Shown here piece by piece: positions 36,506-44,414 of a stretch of DNA of 64,000 nt. Where the stretch lies: contig CAZWSX010000017.1 in assembly GCA_964636985.1 (NCBI GenBank), forward strand, positions 99,997-163,996. The letters run 5' to 3'. The first letter of the stretch is position 1, and every line of letters begins with the position of its first letter. This DNA is from CAZWSX01 sp964636985 (GTDB lineage: Bacteria; Planctomycetota; Planctomycetia; Pirellulales; Pirellulaceae). The position numbers and the translations under genes are program-made. Below the pieces are notes generated by a model. That model was not told where the DNA came from. It ran no database searches and saw only the letters and a list, made by a program, of their open reading frames with translations.

Positions 36506-37102
36506 ATGCGATTCACTCTGGCAGCTTGCCTGGCTCTGATGGCCGTCATTGCGGTGCTCTGTTTTTTGTTGACGGCTAAACCGAGCGCGATCTCGTACGT
36601 GTTGATGATGGCGATCACGATCTTCGCGCCTGTGTGCGCCGCGGGTGGAATCATCTACGGCCGCGACAACTTGCGGGCCTTCTGCATCGGCGCGGCGTTG
36701 CCGCTGGCGCTCTTGGTGTGGGGGCTGTCGAACCAACTGCAAGCGATCAGCTTTGATCCGGTGGCCTACGGGTGGGGAGGACAACAAGGACAGCAAGGAC
36801 AAACCAACGGGCAACAAGCTTTCACAACTATTTACGGCCTGCAGAATGCAGGAGGGACCACTGGCGGCATGTCGTTCACCGGAGGGGGCAGTGGATTTGG
36901 CGGTTCGGGCGGAACGTATCGAGTCGTTCTCCAGTCAACCGGGTCGTCCGCGTACGATGCGACTTTGGAGCGAGCCGCTGCGATGAAGAACCCCACGTGC
37001 TCGCTGAGCATCGCGGCCATCTTGTGCGGCGGGCTGATGATGGCGATCCGCGGCGGGCTCAAACGAAAAGAGCCTGTTGCCGGTAATGACGCGACCGGGT
37101 GA
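36506..37102 (+). CDS. Small membrane protein with Gly-rich loop, tandem paralogue 1
   Basis: 198 residues; GGAAGG precedes the start by nine bases. Three helices in the first 85 residues (RFTLAACLALMAVIAVLCFL, then the YVLMMAITIFAPVCAAGGII segment, then CIGAALPLALLVW), a Gln/Gly-rich loop (about 90-140), and a final helix. The motif IYGRDNLRAFCIGAALPLAL is shared exactly with the next gene. No family recognised; the genes are a recent tandem duplication. Confidence 0.75.
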   Translation: MRFTLAACLALMAVIAVLCFLLTAKPSAISYVLMMAITIFAPVCAAGGIIYGRDNLRAFCIGAALPLALLVWGLSNQLQAISFDPVAYGWGGQQGQQGQTNGQQAFTTIYGLQNAGGTTGGMSFTGGGSGFGGSGGTYRVVLQSTGSSAYDATLERAAAMKNPTCSLSIAAILCGGLMMAIRGGLKRKEPVAGNDATG

Positions 37103-37140
37103 CGGGCTGATGATTGGCAGTCTCTTTTGTGGAACGATTT

Positions 37141-37743
37141 ATGCGATTCACTCTTGCCGCATGTTTGGCTCTCACGGCGTATCTGGGCGTGATCTGCTTT
37201 TTGTTGACGACACAGCCGAGCGTGGTCGCGTATTGCTTGCTGATTGTCATCACGATTTTCGCTCCGGCGTGCGCGGTGGCAGGAATTGTTTACGGCCGCG
37301 ATAACTTGCGCGCGTTTTGCATCGGGGCGGCGTTGCCACTTGCGCTGCTGGTTTGGACGTCGGTTCCGCACCTGCAAGACATTCGATTCGATCCGGAGTC
37401 GTATGGATGGTACGGCCAACCGCGGCAGACGATGGTGCGAGTGGTTCCTATGAGTGGTTCAAGCGGAATGATGCCGCCGGGAGGTTCAGGCTCTATGCCG
37501 CCAGGCCCAGGCGGTTCGTCGGGCCCCATGTCACTGCCGATGGCGGGCTCCTTGATGGTTGCCACGAAAAACTTGTCGGACGCTCATGAGATGACACTTC
37601 ACCGGGTGAAACAAATGACGAGCCCGACATGTTCGCTGACCATCGCCGCCATTCTGAGCGGCATGCTCGTGATGGCGATTCGCGGCGGGCTGAAGCGGAA
37701 GGAGAGTAGCTCACTGCAGCCGCCTGGTGCTGCCTCAGGCTGA
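37141..37743 (+). CDS. Small membrane protein with Gly/Pro/Met-rich loop, tandem paralogue 2
   Basis: 200 residues from ATG 37141, which aligns with paralogue 1 (RFTLAACLAL). Conserved with it: VYGRDNLRAFCIGAALPLAL and the C-terminal PTCSLTIAAIL helix followed by MAIRGGLKRKE. The loop between has diverged (GSSGMMPPGGSGSMPPGPGG). Its stop overlaps the stop of the convergent nitrilase gene by nine bases. Confidence 0.75.
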   Translation: MRFTLAACLALTAYLGVICFLLTTQPSVVAYCLLIVITIFAPACAVAGIVYGRDNLRAFCIGAALPLALLVWTSVPHLQDIRFDPESYGWYGQPRQTMVRVVPMSGSSGMMPPGGSGSMPPGPGGSSGPMSLPMAGSLMVATKNLSDAHEMTLHRVKQMTSPTCSLTIAAILSGMLVMAIRGGLKRKESSSLQPPGAASG

Positions 37744-38472
37744 TTCGACGCCGTGGCACGTTACCTGGCGAGTCATGGTGTCGAACGTCAGAATTCCTTC
37801 GCGCGCTTCGTCGAGTTGTCCAAATCGCTCGCCGTTCTTATCCCAGATGGCCGATGCTCCTGCGCCGATGAAGTTGTCGCTGGGGCCGACGTTGTTGGCC
37901 ATCAGTACGACCATTTCGTGCCGGCGGGCGATCTTCGGATAGTGTTCGTAAGCTTTGGCGACACCTCGCTGCGGCTTAGCGACACTAGCGAGATAAACGT
38001 CGGCCCCCAATTCGGCAACTTCTTGAGAGTGCGATGGCTGGAGCGATTCGTAGCAGATTGCTGGAGCGAGCTTATGACCGCGAGCATTAAAGACCAACGG
38101 CTGCTCGCCTGGGACGAAGTAGGGGAATTCGTCCGCGTGGAGCAACCGCTTGGCGTACGTGGTTCGCGGCCTTCCCGCCTGGAACAGGACGAGGCCGATC
38201 CGTACGCCCGCGGAAGCTTGCTGCGGAATTCCAAGGCCGATCACGATGGCGTGAGCATCGCTGAGTTGTTGGAACCGATCGAGCCGCGGGTCGTCTTGAT
38301 TCGTCGCCAGTTCTGCCGCGAGCGTTGGCTCGTAGCCAGTGAGGGAGAGTTCCGGGAAGAGGATCAGGTCCACTCCGAGGTCGGCGGCTTGTTCGATGAA
38401 CCGTTGATGGCGCCGCGCGTTGTGTTCGATATCACCGGCGATGGAACGAAATTGGGCGGCTGCGAGGATCAT
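37735..38472 (-). CDS. Carbon-nitrogen hydrolase (nitrilase superfamily)
   Basis: 245 residues from ATG 38472, where the family's first strand begins (ILAAAQFRSIAGDIEHN); upstream in-frame starts at 38517 and 38592 precede non-conserved sequence. The catalytic triad is visible: Glu in LFPELSLTGYEP (near 42), Lys in YAKRLLHADE (near 106) and Cys in AICYESLQPSH (near 140). The enzymes hydrolyse nitriles or amides; substrate not predictable. Shares its start region with the gene at 38591 in divergent orientation. Confidence 0.9.
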   Translation of the reverse strand: MILAAAQFRSIAGDIEHNARRHQRFIEQAADLGVDLILFPELSLTGYEPTLAAELATNQDDPRLDRFQQLSDAHAIVIGLGIPQQASAGVRIGLVLFQAGRPRTTYAKRLLHADEFPYFVPGEQPLVFNARGHKLAPAICYESLQPSHSQEVAELGADVYLASVAKPQRGVAKAYEHYPKIARRHEMVVLMANNVGPSDNFIGAGASAIWDKNGERFGQLDEAREGILTFDTMTRQVTCHGVESA

Positions 38473-38590
38473 GGTGAATTGCCGGGGCGACTGTGGAGTT
38501 GATCCTCGTTGTATCATGAAGATCGCGGCCGAAAGAGTGGTCGCGACGCGCAATTGTTCTCCCCTCCCCTTTCGCGAATCCGCTGCTCGC

Positions 38591-40111
38591 ATGACTGCTC
38601 CGATCGAGTTACGCGATCCATTGCAAGCCCGCGATTGGCTTTGGCAGGGGCTGTGCCTGGCGGCGATTCAGCCGCTGACCGGAGAGGAAGTCTCGCGGGC
38701 GCTGGCGTGGTGCATCGAGCTTGCTTCGGAACAGCAGCCGCTGCCGCCGCTGGGAATCGTCGCTGACGTCGGACGATTGCTCGATCGCGATGGTTACGAT
38801 CGGCTCTCGCACGGCGCGGCGTCGGGCGATCGGGCCAAGCACTCGGCCCTGCTCAACCGCGCGGGGAGGCGATGGCCGTGGCATGTGCGGTACGAAGACT
38901 ACGTGCTGGGGAAGGTGCTGGCCGATACGTCGTTTGAGCGGGGAGCGACGGCGCTGGCTCGCTATCGCGGCCGGGGCCGTAATCCTGATCGTGATAGTGA
39001 TCGGGCAACAGCGTTCGTGATCGAGCAAATGCGCCGCCGCGCGGGGGCATCGGCCGCGATACTCAGTGTCGCGGTGCTGCGCGAGTTCGTGAAGGTCTCG
39101 CCTGAGACGTTGTTGGCGCGGGGATACGAATCGCTTTTGGCGGGACCGCGGCCGGACCTGGTCGCGATGATCGAACAGTGGTCGACGGCGGCTCGCCAGC
39201 TCGGCGAGTGCCTAGGGGGCGAGGACTTGTACGAACTGGAGCAAGGGACGGTGCTGCTCGCGTACAGCCGGCGGCTAGCCTTGCGGCAAACGCTGGCGCT
39301 CGTTGATCGCTGGCTGAAACTGTCGCCGCCGAAGCCGTCGATCAAGCCCTCGCGGCGGCGCGACGTGGCGACCAGGCTGCTCGACGAGGACCAATACCCG
39401 GTGGGAGGCTTCACCTCGATTTCTAATCGCGGCTCGATCGAGAGCTTGCTCCACTCGCAACTGGCGTACATGGAGCCGGATGATTCAAACACCGAGTCGT
39501 CCAACACAGCACGGCCCGACCTGTTCGACATCAAGTTCCTGCGGGACGAGCTGTTGTATTACAGCCGCGACGAGAATCAATTCCTGCGGCGACGGCGGAC
39601 GATTGTGTTCGCGTTGCCTGCCGACTGGTCGACGTTGCGAGCCAAGGCCGCTGGCGCGAGCCACCAAACGAGCATCTTGTTGGCGGCGTTCGTGGTGACG
39701 ACGATTCGACTGCTGATCGAGTGGCTGGGGGACGAGGCGATACGATTTCATTTGGTGTTCCATCCCAGCGGCCACAGCAATTGCGACGCCGAGATCGAGC
39801 TGTTGCAAATGGCCCTGAAAGACCAGGCCGAACACGGCTCGCTGACGATCGATCGGCTGCACACGCACGAGCTTGCCGACCGCTGCCAATACCTGGGGCA
39901 ACGAAGCCTGTGCCAGGTGGTCGTGGTGGGGAACGATTACCCCACGCCTGCCGCGCATGAAGAAGAGTGGCTGGACGTGCAAGTCGGCAAGTCGCCGGTG
40001 ATTGCCAAGGTGGATGAAGAGGTGATGACAGTGGTCGATGCGACGTTTAGTAGCGACCCGTGGAATGTTACTGCGGTGCAGCTGGCGGCGATGCTGGTGG
40101 GGCGAGGGTGA
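38591..40111 (+). CDS. Unrecognised 506-residue protein, possible vWA/Rossmann-like C-terminal domain
   Basis: 506 residues from ATG 38591; the upstream open frame overlaps the nitrilase gene. No signal peptide; a probable membrane or amphipathic helix near 137-148 (GRGRNPDRD precedes hydrophilic sequence, so not certain). The C-terminal 200 residues alternate strands and helices (RRRRTIVFALPADWSTLRAK, IRFHLVFHPSG, CQVVVVGNDYP), which suggests a vWA-like or other Rossmann-type domain without a metal-binding DxSxS motif. The N-terminal half has a helical region. The family is not recognised and no neighbour explains it. Confidence 0.6.
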   Translation: MTAPIELRDPLQARDWLWQGLCLAAIQPLTGEEVSRALAWCIELASEQQPLPPLGIVADVGRLLDRDGYDRLSHGAASGDRAKHSALLNRAGRRWPWHVRYEDYVLGKVLADTSFERGATALARYRGRGRNPDRDSDRATAFVIEQMRRRAGASAAILSVAVLREFVKVSPETLLARGYESLLAGPRPDLVAMIEQWSTAARQLGECLGGEDLYELEQGTVLLAYSRRLALRQTLALVDRWLKLSPPKPSIKPSRRRDVATRLLDEDQYPVGGFTSISNRGSIESLLHSQLAYMEPDDSNTESSNTARPDLFDIKFLRDELLYYSRDENQFLRRRRTIVFALPADWSTLRAKAAGASHQTSILLAAFVVTTIRLLIEWLGDEAIRFHLVFHPSGHSNCDAEIELLQMALKDQAEHGSLTIDRLHTHELADRCQYLGQRSLCQVVVVGNDYPTPAAHEEEWLDVQVGKSPVIAKVDEEVMTVVDATFSSDPWNVTAVQLAAMLVGRG

Positions 40112-40433
40112 TGGCGAGTCATGCGACTCAGTTAAGGCGACCAATCTCAAGATTGGTTGTGGCCTACTTGCCGACTGATGTGGCCGTTGCGCATTTTTGA
40201 GTCGCACTTTCAGTGCTTGGATTCTTTTTTTTCATGACCCAGGGCGGCGGTCGCGGAGCTCGCTCTGCCCTGGGCTATTGGTTGGGGCTGCCGCGTTGCG
40301 GCGGGGACATTTTGAGTGTTTACGCCGTGAAAGCGCACGGTTGTTTTTGGCCACTCTGGAGATAGCCCTAACCGAACTGATAGACGAGGTCACCAAGTCG
40401 CCAGAAGTTTCCCTTTTCAGCTATGCTGAGACG
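40112..40433. other. Intergenic stretch with hairpins
   Basis: No gene is supported in these 322 bases. A perfect stem ACCAATCT / AGATTGGT (40140-40157) with a CA loop stands 28 bases after a stop codon, and read on the minus strand the sequence downstream begins GTAGGCCAC. GAGTC / GACTC at 40118-40131 may form a smaller hairpin. Confidence 0.5.
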
Positions 40434-41015
40434 ATGTCCATTCTTCAACGCCCTCCTGCCATGCTGATCTTGGCCGCGTTTAGTCGGTATGACGAGGCCC
40501 TCGATTGGACCATCGAACGCGTGACGGCGACTTGGGGGGCGATTGCGCTGACAAGCGAGCGGTTCGAGCACAACGAGACCGCCTTTTATCACAAGACGAT
40601 GGGGACGGGGCTGCGGAAGCAGTTCTTTGGGTTTGCAAAGGGGTTTGATCCGGCGGAATTGGCGGATCGGAAGTTGCAAGCGATTGCTTGGGAGGCCGAG
40701 TATGCGGCGATGGCGGGTAAGCTGGAGCCGCGGCCGCTGAACTTGGACCCGGGCTACCTGACCGAGGCGAAGCTGGTATTGGCGTCGACGAAGGATCGGG
40801 ACTTTCGCATTTACTTGCGGGACGGGATCTTTGCCGAGGTGACGCTCCACTGGCAGCATGGCAAGTGGCAGCCGCGGGAATGGATTTATCCCGATTACGC
40901 ACGGGCGGATTATCACAAGTTTTTCGAGGAGTGCCGGCGGCATGTTCGCGAACATTGGCCGCTTAAGCCGCGTGTCCTTAAACCCGGCGGTGGGAGCGTT
41001 TCGTCTGGGGAATGA
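40434..41015 (+). CDS. DUF4416 family protein
   Basis: 193 residues from ATG 40434; the open frame upstream to 40197 has no coding character. Conserved blocks of DUF4416 appear in order: MLILAAFSRYDEALDWTIER, FEHNETAFYHKTMG, RPLNLDPGYLTEAKLVLAST, FRIYLRDGIFAEVTLHW and REWIYPDYARADYHKFF. The family is small, widespread in planctomycetes and other phyla, and uncharacterised. It is followed 88 bases later by the WecA-like gene on the same strand. Confidence 0.85.
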   Translation: MSILQRPPAMLILAAFSRYDEALDWTIERVTATWGAIALTSERFEHNETAFYHKTMGTGLRKQFFGFAKGFDPAELADRKLQAIAWEAEYAAMAGKLEPRPLNLDPGYLTEAKLVLASTKDRDFRIYLRDGIFAEVTLHWQHGKWQPREWIYPDYARADYHKFFEECRRHVREHWPLKPRVLKPGGGSVSSGE

Positions 41016-41103
41016 AGACGAGTTTGGCAACCGTTGGCGTGGATGCTGAACTAATCTAAGATCTTCTCTTCTCGCTGGTCCCAAACTAACAAAGCGGTCT
41101 GGA

Positions 41104-42258
41104 ATGACTTCTTCGCGGATGCTCTTGTTTTGCCTGGTGTCGGTTTTGCCGGGGCTGGTGATCACGTTGGTGGCCACATACGGCATTCGAGCGTGGGCGC
41201 CGCGGCTGGGGCTGCTCGACAAGCCGAACGCTCGCAAGGTGCACGCGAACCCGATTCCACTCGGCGGCGGCATTGCGATCTGGTTGGGCCTGGTGCTGCC
41301 GCTGGCGCTGGGGAATCTGGCGCTATGGCTGGCCGTCAGTCAGCCTGAGGGCGCGGTGGCGAAGATGGTTCCCGAGTTCGCGCGGGTGCACTTATCGGGC
41401 GCGATGCACCAGATGCCGAAGCTGTGGGGCCTGGTCGGCGCGGCGACGGGGCTGATGCTGTTGGGGCTGGCCGACGACCGGGTTGGCTTGCCGTGGCAGG
41501 TGCGGCTGGTGGCGGAAGTGGGGATCGCCACGATGTGCGTGATCGGCATCGACGACTTGCAGTTGACGGCGTTCATCGAGGCTCCGTGGCTGACGGTGCC
41601 GCTGAGCGTGTTTTGGATTGTCGCCCTGATCAACTCGTTCAACATGCTCGACAACATGGACGCGCTGAGCGGTGGGATCGCCGTGATTGTGAGCGGCATC
41701 CTGGCGGCGATCATGCTGCTGGCTCCCGACCCGGTCACTGCGCAGCCGCAGTTGTTCGTGGCGGGGTTTTTGCTGTTGCTGGTGGGATCGCTGTTGGGTT
41801 TTTTGTGGCACAACCGGCCGCCGGCGAAGATTTTCATGGGAGACGCCGGCGCGTACTTGATTGGGTTTTGGATTGCGATTGCTACGCTGCTGGCGAGTTA
41901 TGCCAGTTACAAAGCTGACGCCCGTCATGCGGTGATCACGCCGCTGTGCGTGATGGCGGTGCCGCTATACGACCTGGTGACAGTGATGGCGATTCGCTTG
42001 CTCTCGGGCAACAGTCCGTTTCATGCCGATAAGAATCACTTTTCGCATCGGCTGGTCGATCTGGGGCTGACCAAGCCGCAGGCGGTCGCGACGGTTCACC
42101 TGACAACGGCGACGTGCGGCTTGGGCGCGCTGCTGCTCTATCAAGTGAACCAGGCAGGGGCGGTGATCATTGTGCTGCTGATTGTGTGCGTACTGTCGGT
42201 GATTGCCATTATCGAAACGGCAGCACGGCGGACGATTCGCGAGCGCGACGGGCGATAG
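41104..42258 (+). CDS. Undecaprenyl-phosphate glycosyl-1-phosphate transferase, WecA/TagO (MraY) family
   Basis: 384 residues with ten to eleven spans. The family's catalytic motifs are present: the early KVHANPIPLGGGIAIW loop, GLADDRVGLPWQVRL with its Asp pair, NSFNMLDNMDALSGG, FMGDAGAYLIGF and the histidine loop DKNHFSHRL. It transfers a sugar-1-phosphate to the lipid carrier to start an exopolysaccharide, O-antigen-like or wall-linked glycan. Two positions deviate mildly (MGDAGA where MGDSGS is usual). No polymer cluster follows, so the glycan is unknown. Confidence 0.93.
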   Translation: MTSSRMLLFCLVSVLPGLVITLVATYGIRAWAPRLGLLDKPNARKVHANPIPLGGGIAIWLGLVLPLALGNLALWLAVSQPEGAVAKMVPEFARVHLSGAMHQMPKLWGLVGAATGLMLLGLADDRVGLPWQVRLVAEVGIATMCVIGIDDLQLTAFIEAPWLTVPLSVFWIVALINSFNMLDNMDALSGGIAVIVSGILAAIMLLAPDPVTAQPQLFVAGFLLLLVGSLLGFLWHNRPPAKIFMGDAGAYLIGFWIAIATLLASYASYKADARHAVITPLCVMAVPLYDLVTVMAIRLLSGNSPFHADKNHFSHRLVDLGLTKPQAVATVHLTTATCGLGALLLYQVNQAGAVIIVLLIVCVLSVIAIIETAARRTIRERDGR

Positions 42259-42338
42259 ACAGTGGACAGTAGAGAGTAGACAGTAGAAGGGACATCTCTC
42301 TACTGGCTACTTTCCATTGTCTACTTTCTACCTTTCGG

Positions 42339-42378
42339 CCCGGTCTCGCGCGGCGGGGCCAGGCTGCGCGAGACCGGG
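42339..42378. repeat. Strong hairpin downstream of the WecA-like gene
   Basis: Thirteen-base perfect stem CCCGGTCTCGCGC / GCGCGAGACCGGG with a 14-base loop, 80 bases after the WecA-like stop. No T-run follows, so it is not a classical terminator. The rest of 42259-42753 holds no supported gene; 42261-42330 is a run of near-repeats (GACAGTAGAGAGTAGACAG and CTACTTTCTAC). Confidence 0.7.
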
Positions 42379-42753
42379 GCAGATACCAATCGTTCAACCG
42401 GATTGTCAAGGAACGGTCTGCTTTGGATCGCTGGCCGAGCGTCGGATGTGCACTGATGGTCCGAAGCTGGGGAAGCTTTCCGCGCGCAGAAGTGACATGA
42501 GCACTGCGCGATGGGCCAACGCATCTCGTGCGGATGGAAAAAGTGCGCAAACGTGGAAGCGCGGGGCCATCGTGGCCGATTCTTAGAGGGAATCTGCTTC
42601 AAGGCAAGAACGTCGGCGGGGTTGGGGGGCAACCTTGGGCGTTGCGTAGGGCTCTGGTTGGCGCGGCCCGTTGGGCTTTGCCGATGATGACGAGCGTTCG
42701 TCTTGAAGCGGGTACTGCGTCCCAAATCGCGTGGAGAAGTGGAGCTACTTTGC

Positions 42754-43419
42754 TCACGATCTCTGCGGAGCGTTTTCGGCGGCGACGATCCTTCGCAGCA
42801 TCGCAGCCACCCAGTCGATACGGAAGCTAGGGATCATTTGGCCAAAAGATTTATCGACTCCGACGAGGAAGATCTTTTTCGCCAGGTAACCTTGTTGTTG
42901 ATAGGGAGCTTCGACTTCGATGCTAACGACGTCCCGCCACGCAAACCGCTTGGTAAAGCCAACAAGTCCGATTCCCGAAAAGACCCTTCCATTTCCGTCG
43001 TCGTTTCTGATCTCGACGCGGCCAAACAGGTACATCAGACAAGACCACAATGCCATCAATCCGACTGTTCCAAACGCTGCAATGAACACGAATGCTCCCA
43101 CGTTCGTCGTCCATTGAGCGATCGCCTGCCATCCAAAATTGACGGCAAAGCCCAGGAAGAACAGGGCCAATGCCAGCAGTCGCCAAACATTCGAGGTATC
43201 GCGCGTGGAAGCTTCGATTGTCCATCCGTCCCGCCGAGTTGAAAAGACGACGCCAGGGGGCGGGTCGGGAAGATTGAGGAAATCCGCTCGCCACTGGGAC
43301 TGCGCGACAACGCGTGAAAGTGGGAACAGCCCGCCGCAATGATTGCAGCAGGCGACATCCGATTCCATGTTGAATTTCATGGAGTCGACTTCTGCGCACG
43401 TGGGACATATCAACTTCAC
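42754..43419 (-). CDS. Zinc-ribbon membrane protein of unknown function
   Basis: 221 residues. An N-terminal treble-clef type zinc ribbon (CPTC at 5-8, CNHCG at 25-29), two adjacent membrane helices (about 80-102 and 107-130), then a beta-rich cytoplasmic domain (VEIRNDDGNGRVFSGIGLV) that resembles a PH-like domain of the bacterial YdbS/DUF304 type, though that is only an impression. Likely a regulatory or scaffold protein. Isolated between non-coding gaps. Confidence 0.7.
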   Translation of the reverse strand: MKLICPTCAEVDSMKFNMESDVACCNHCGGLFPLSRVVAQSQWRADFLNLPDPPPGVVFSTRRDGWTIEASTRDTSNVWRLLALALFFLGFAVNFGWQAIAQWTTNVGAFVFIAAFGTVGLMALWSCLMYLFGRVEIRNDDGNGRVFSGIGLVGFTKRFAWRDVVSIEVEAPYQQQGYLAKKIFLVGVDKSFGQMIPSFRIDWVAAMLRRIVAAENAPQRS

Positions 43420-43555
43420 CCGCCTGCTCCCCCACTTATGTCGACGCGTCTAAAATCCTCCGGGCGCGATTTAGAACAGAGTTTATTCTAAGTCAGGAGG
43501 AAGCTGGAGGTGAAGAGATTCGCGAACGATATCCGCAGCGAAAGCGGCGGAGGCA

Positions 43556-44244
43556 TCACTCTCCTGTTGAGTCTTCTTGAGTGGCGGCTTGCTGTAGTTC
43601 TATGAACTTGCCGCGTACGAATGGGTCCAGCTGTTCTGCGAACTCGACGGGCAGGTTGAGGACCTTGATCAGTTCGAGCACATCGGCGAGATCTTTAAGA
43701 CGCCCGGGACTGCTCATGCCGGAGGCGAGTTTCAGTTCGATTAACTTGGGTAGGTTGATGTAGCTGATTCCGTCGGCCTGGAAACTGACCTCTTGGGGAT
43801 CTGGGAACGAGACGGGCTTTGGCTTGCCGTCGCCTGGAAAGTCTCCCGTAGTGAGGAATTCGATCTTCACGCCGGACTGCGTGTCGCGGAGATGTTTGCT
43901 ACTAGGAAACGGCGGGAGATAGCCAAGCCCTTCGAGCTTCTCGTGGATAGCCTTGAGGTCGTGTTTGGTGACGAGAATATCGACATCCTCGGTGAAGCGG
44001 CGCAGGCCATGCCTCCGACCACTGCGTAGGGTATGCCGATCTCCTTGAGACTCGCCGCAATCTTGTGCAGCGCCTTGAAAACCGCGCTGTCCTCTTCGAA
44101 ATGACGACTTCCCTCGCTCAAGGCCAATCTCGGTTCGCGGTTTAGCAACTCTTCATAGATCGGAACGGCGTGTGTGGATACCTGGTTCACAACGTCGGGC
44201 ACGACCGTTTTGGGTTGTTCTGATCTGTCGTCGAGGTCGATCAT
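43556..44244 (-). pseudogene. Nucleotidyltransferase (AbiEii/MNT-like) disrupted by a frameshift
   Basis: From ATG 44244 the first frame reads to IGIPYAVVGGMA (near 44010) and then loses sense; another frame takes over at once with LRRFTEDVDILVTKHDL and runs to the stop at 43556 through KIEFLTTGDFPGDG and INLPKLIELKLASG. Joined, they make a typical nucleotidyltransferase with the GG and DVD motifs. Intact relatives have about six residues (LNAHG) between GGMA and LRRF; here the DNA is GGCATGGCCTG, so a deletion between two CATGGC copies probably removed them and shifted the frame. Confidence 0.8.
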
Positions 44245-44383
44245 GGCCAATCGAATCGCCGAAGTTCGAAGTACTGGCAGTTTTTCCTGCTTTTGGCGAT
44301 TCTCGCACAAGATGACGTCGATTGCCAATGCGATTGGTTACGCGAGCATCTTGCTGGCACGCGTCAGGATAGCTTGAGGGCCA

Positions 44384-44404
44384 CCGCACTCTTGGCGAGT
44401 GCGG
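44384..44404 (-). repeat. GTRGC-hairpin repeat, type 2
   Basis: On the minus strand GTAG, then stem CCGCACTC / GAGTGCGG with a GCCAA loop, 11 bases after the histidine kinase stop and in its direction. Confidence 0.75.
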
Positions 44405-44414
44405 CTACAAGACA

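Noticed and set aside
40197..40433. N-terminal extension of the DUF4416 protein
   Set aside because: Not conserved, contains the hairpin-flanking intergenic sequence; the family begins at ATG 40434.
42321..42725. 134-codon frame in the gap after the WecA-like gene
   Set aside because: Arg/Pro-rich translation, no start signal, crosses the strong hairpin; no family resemblance.
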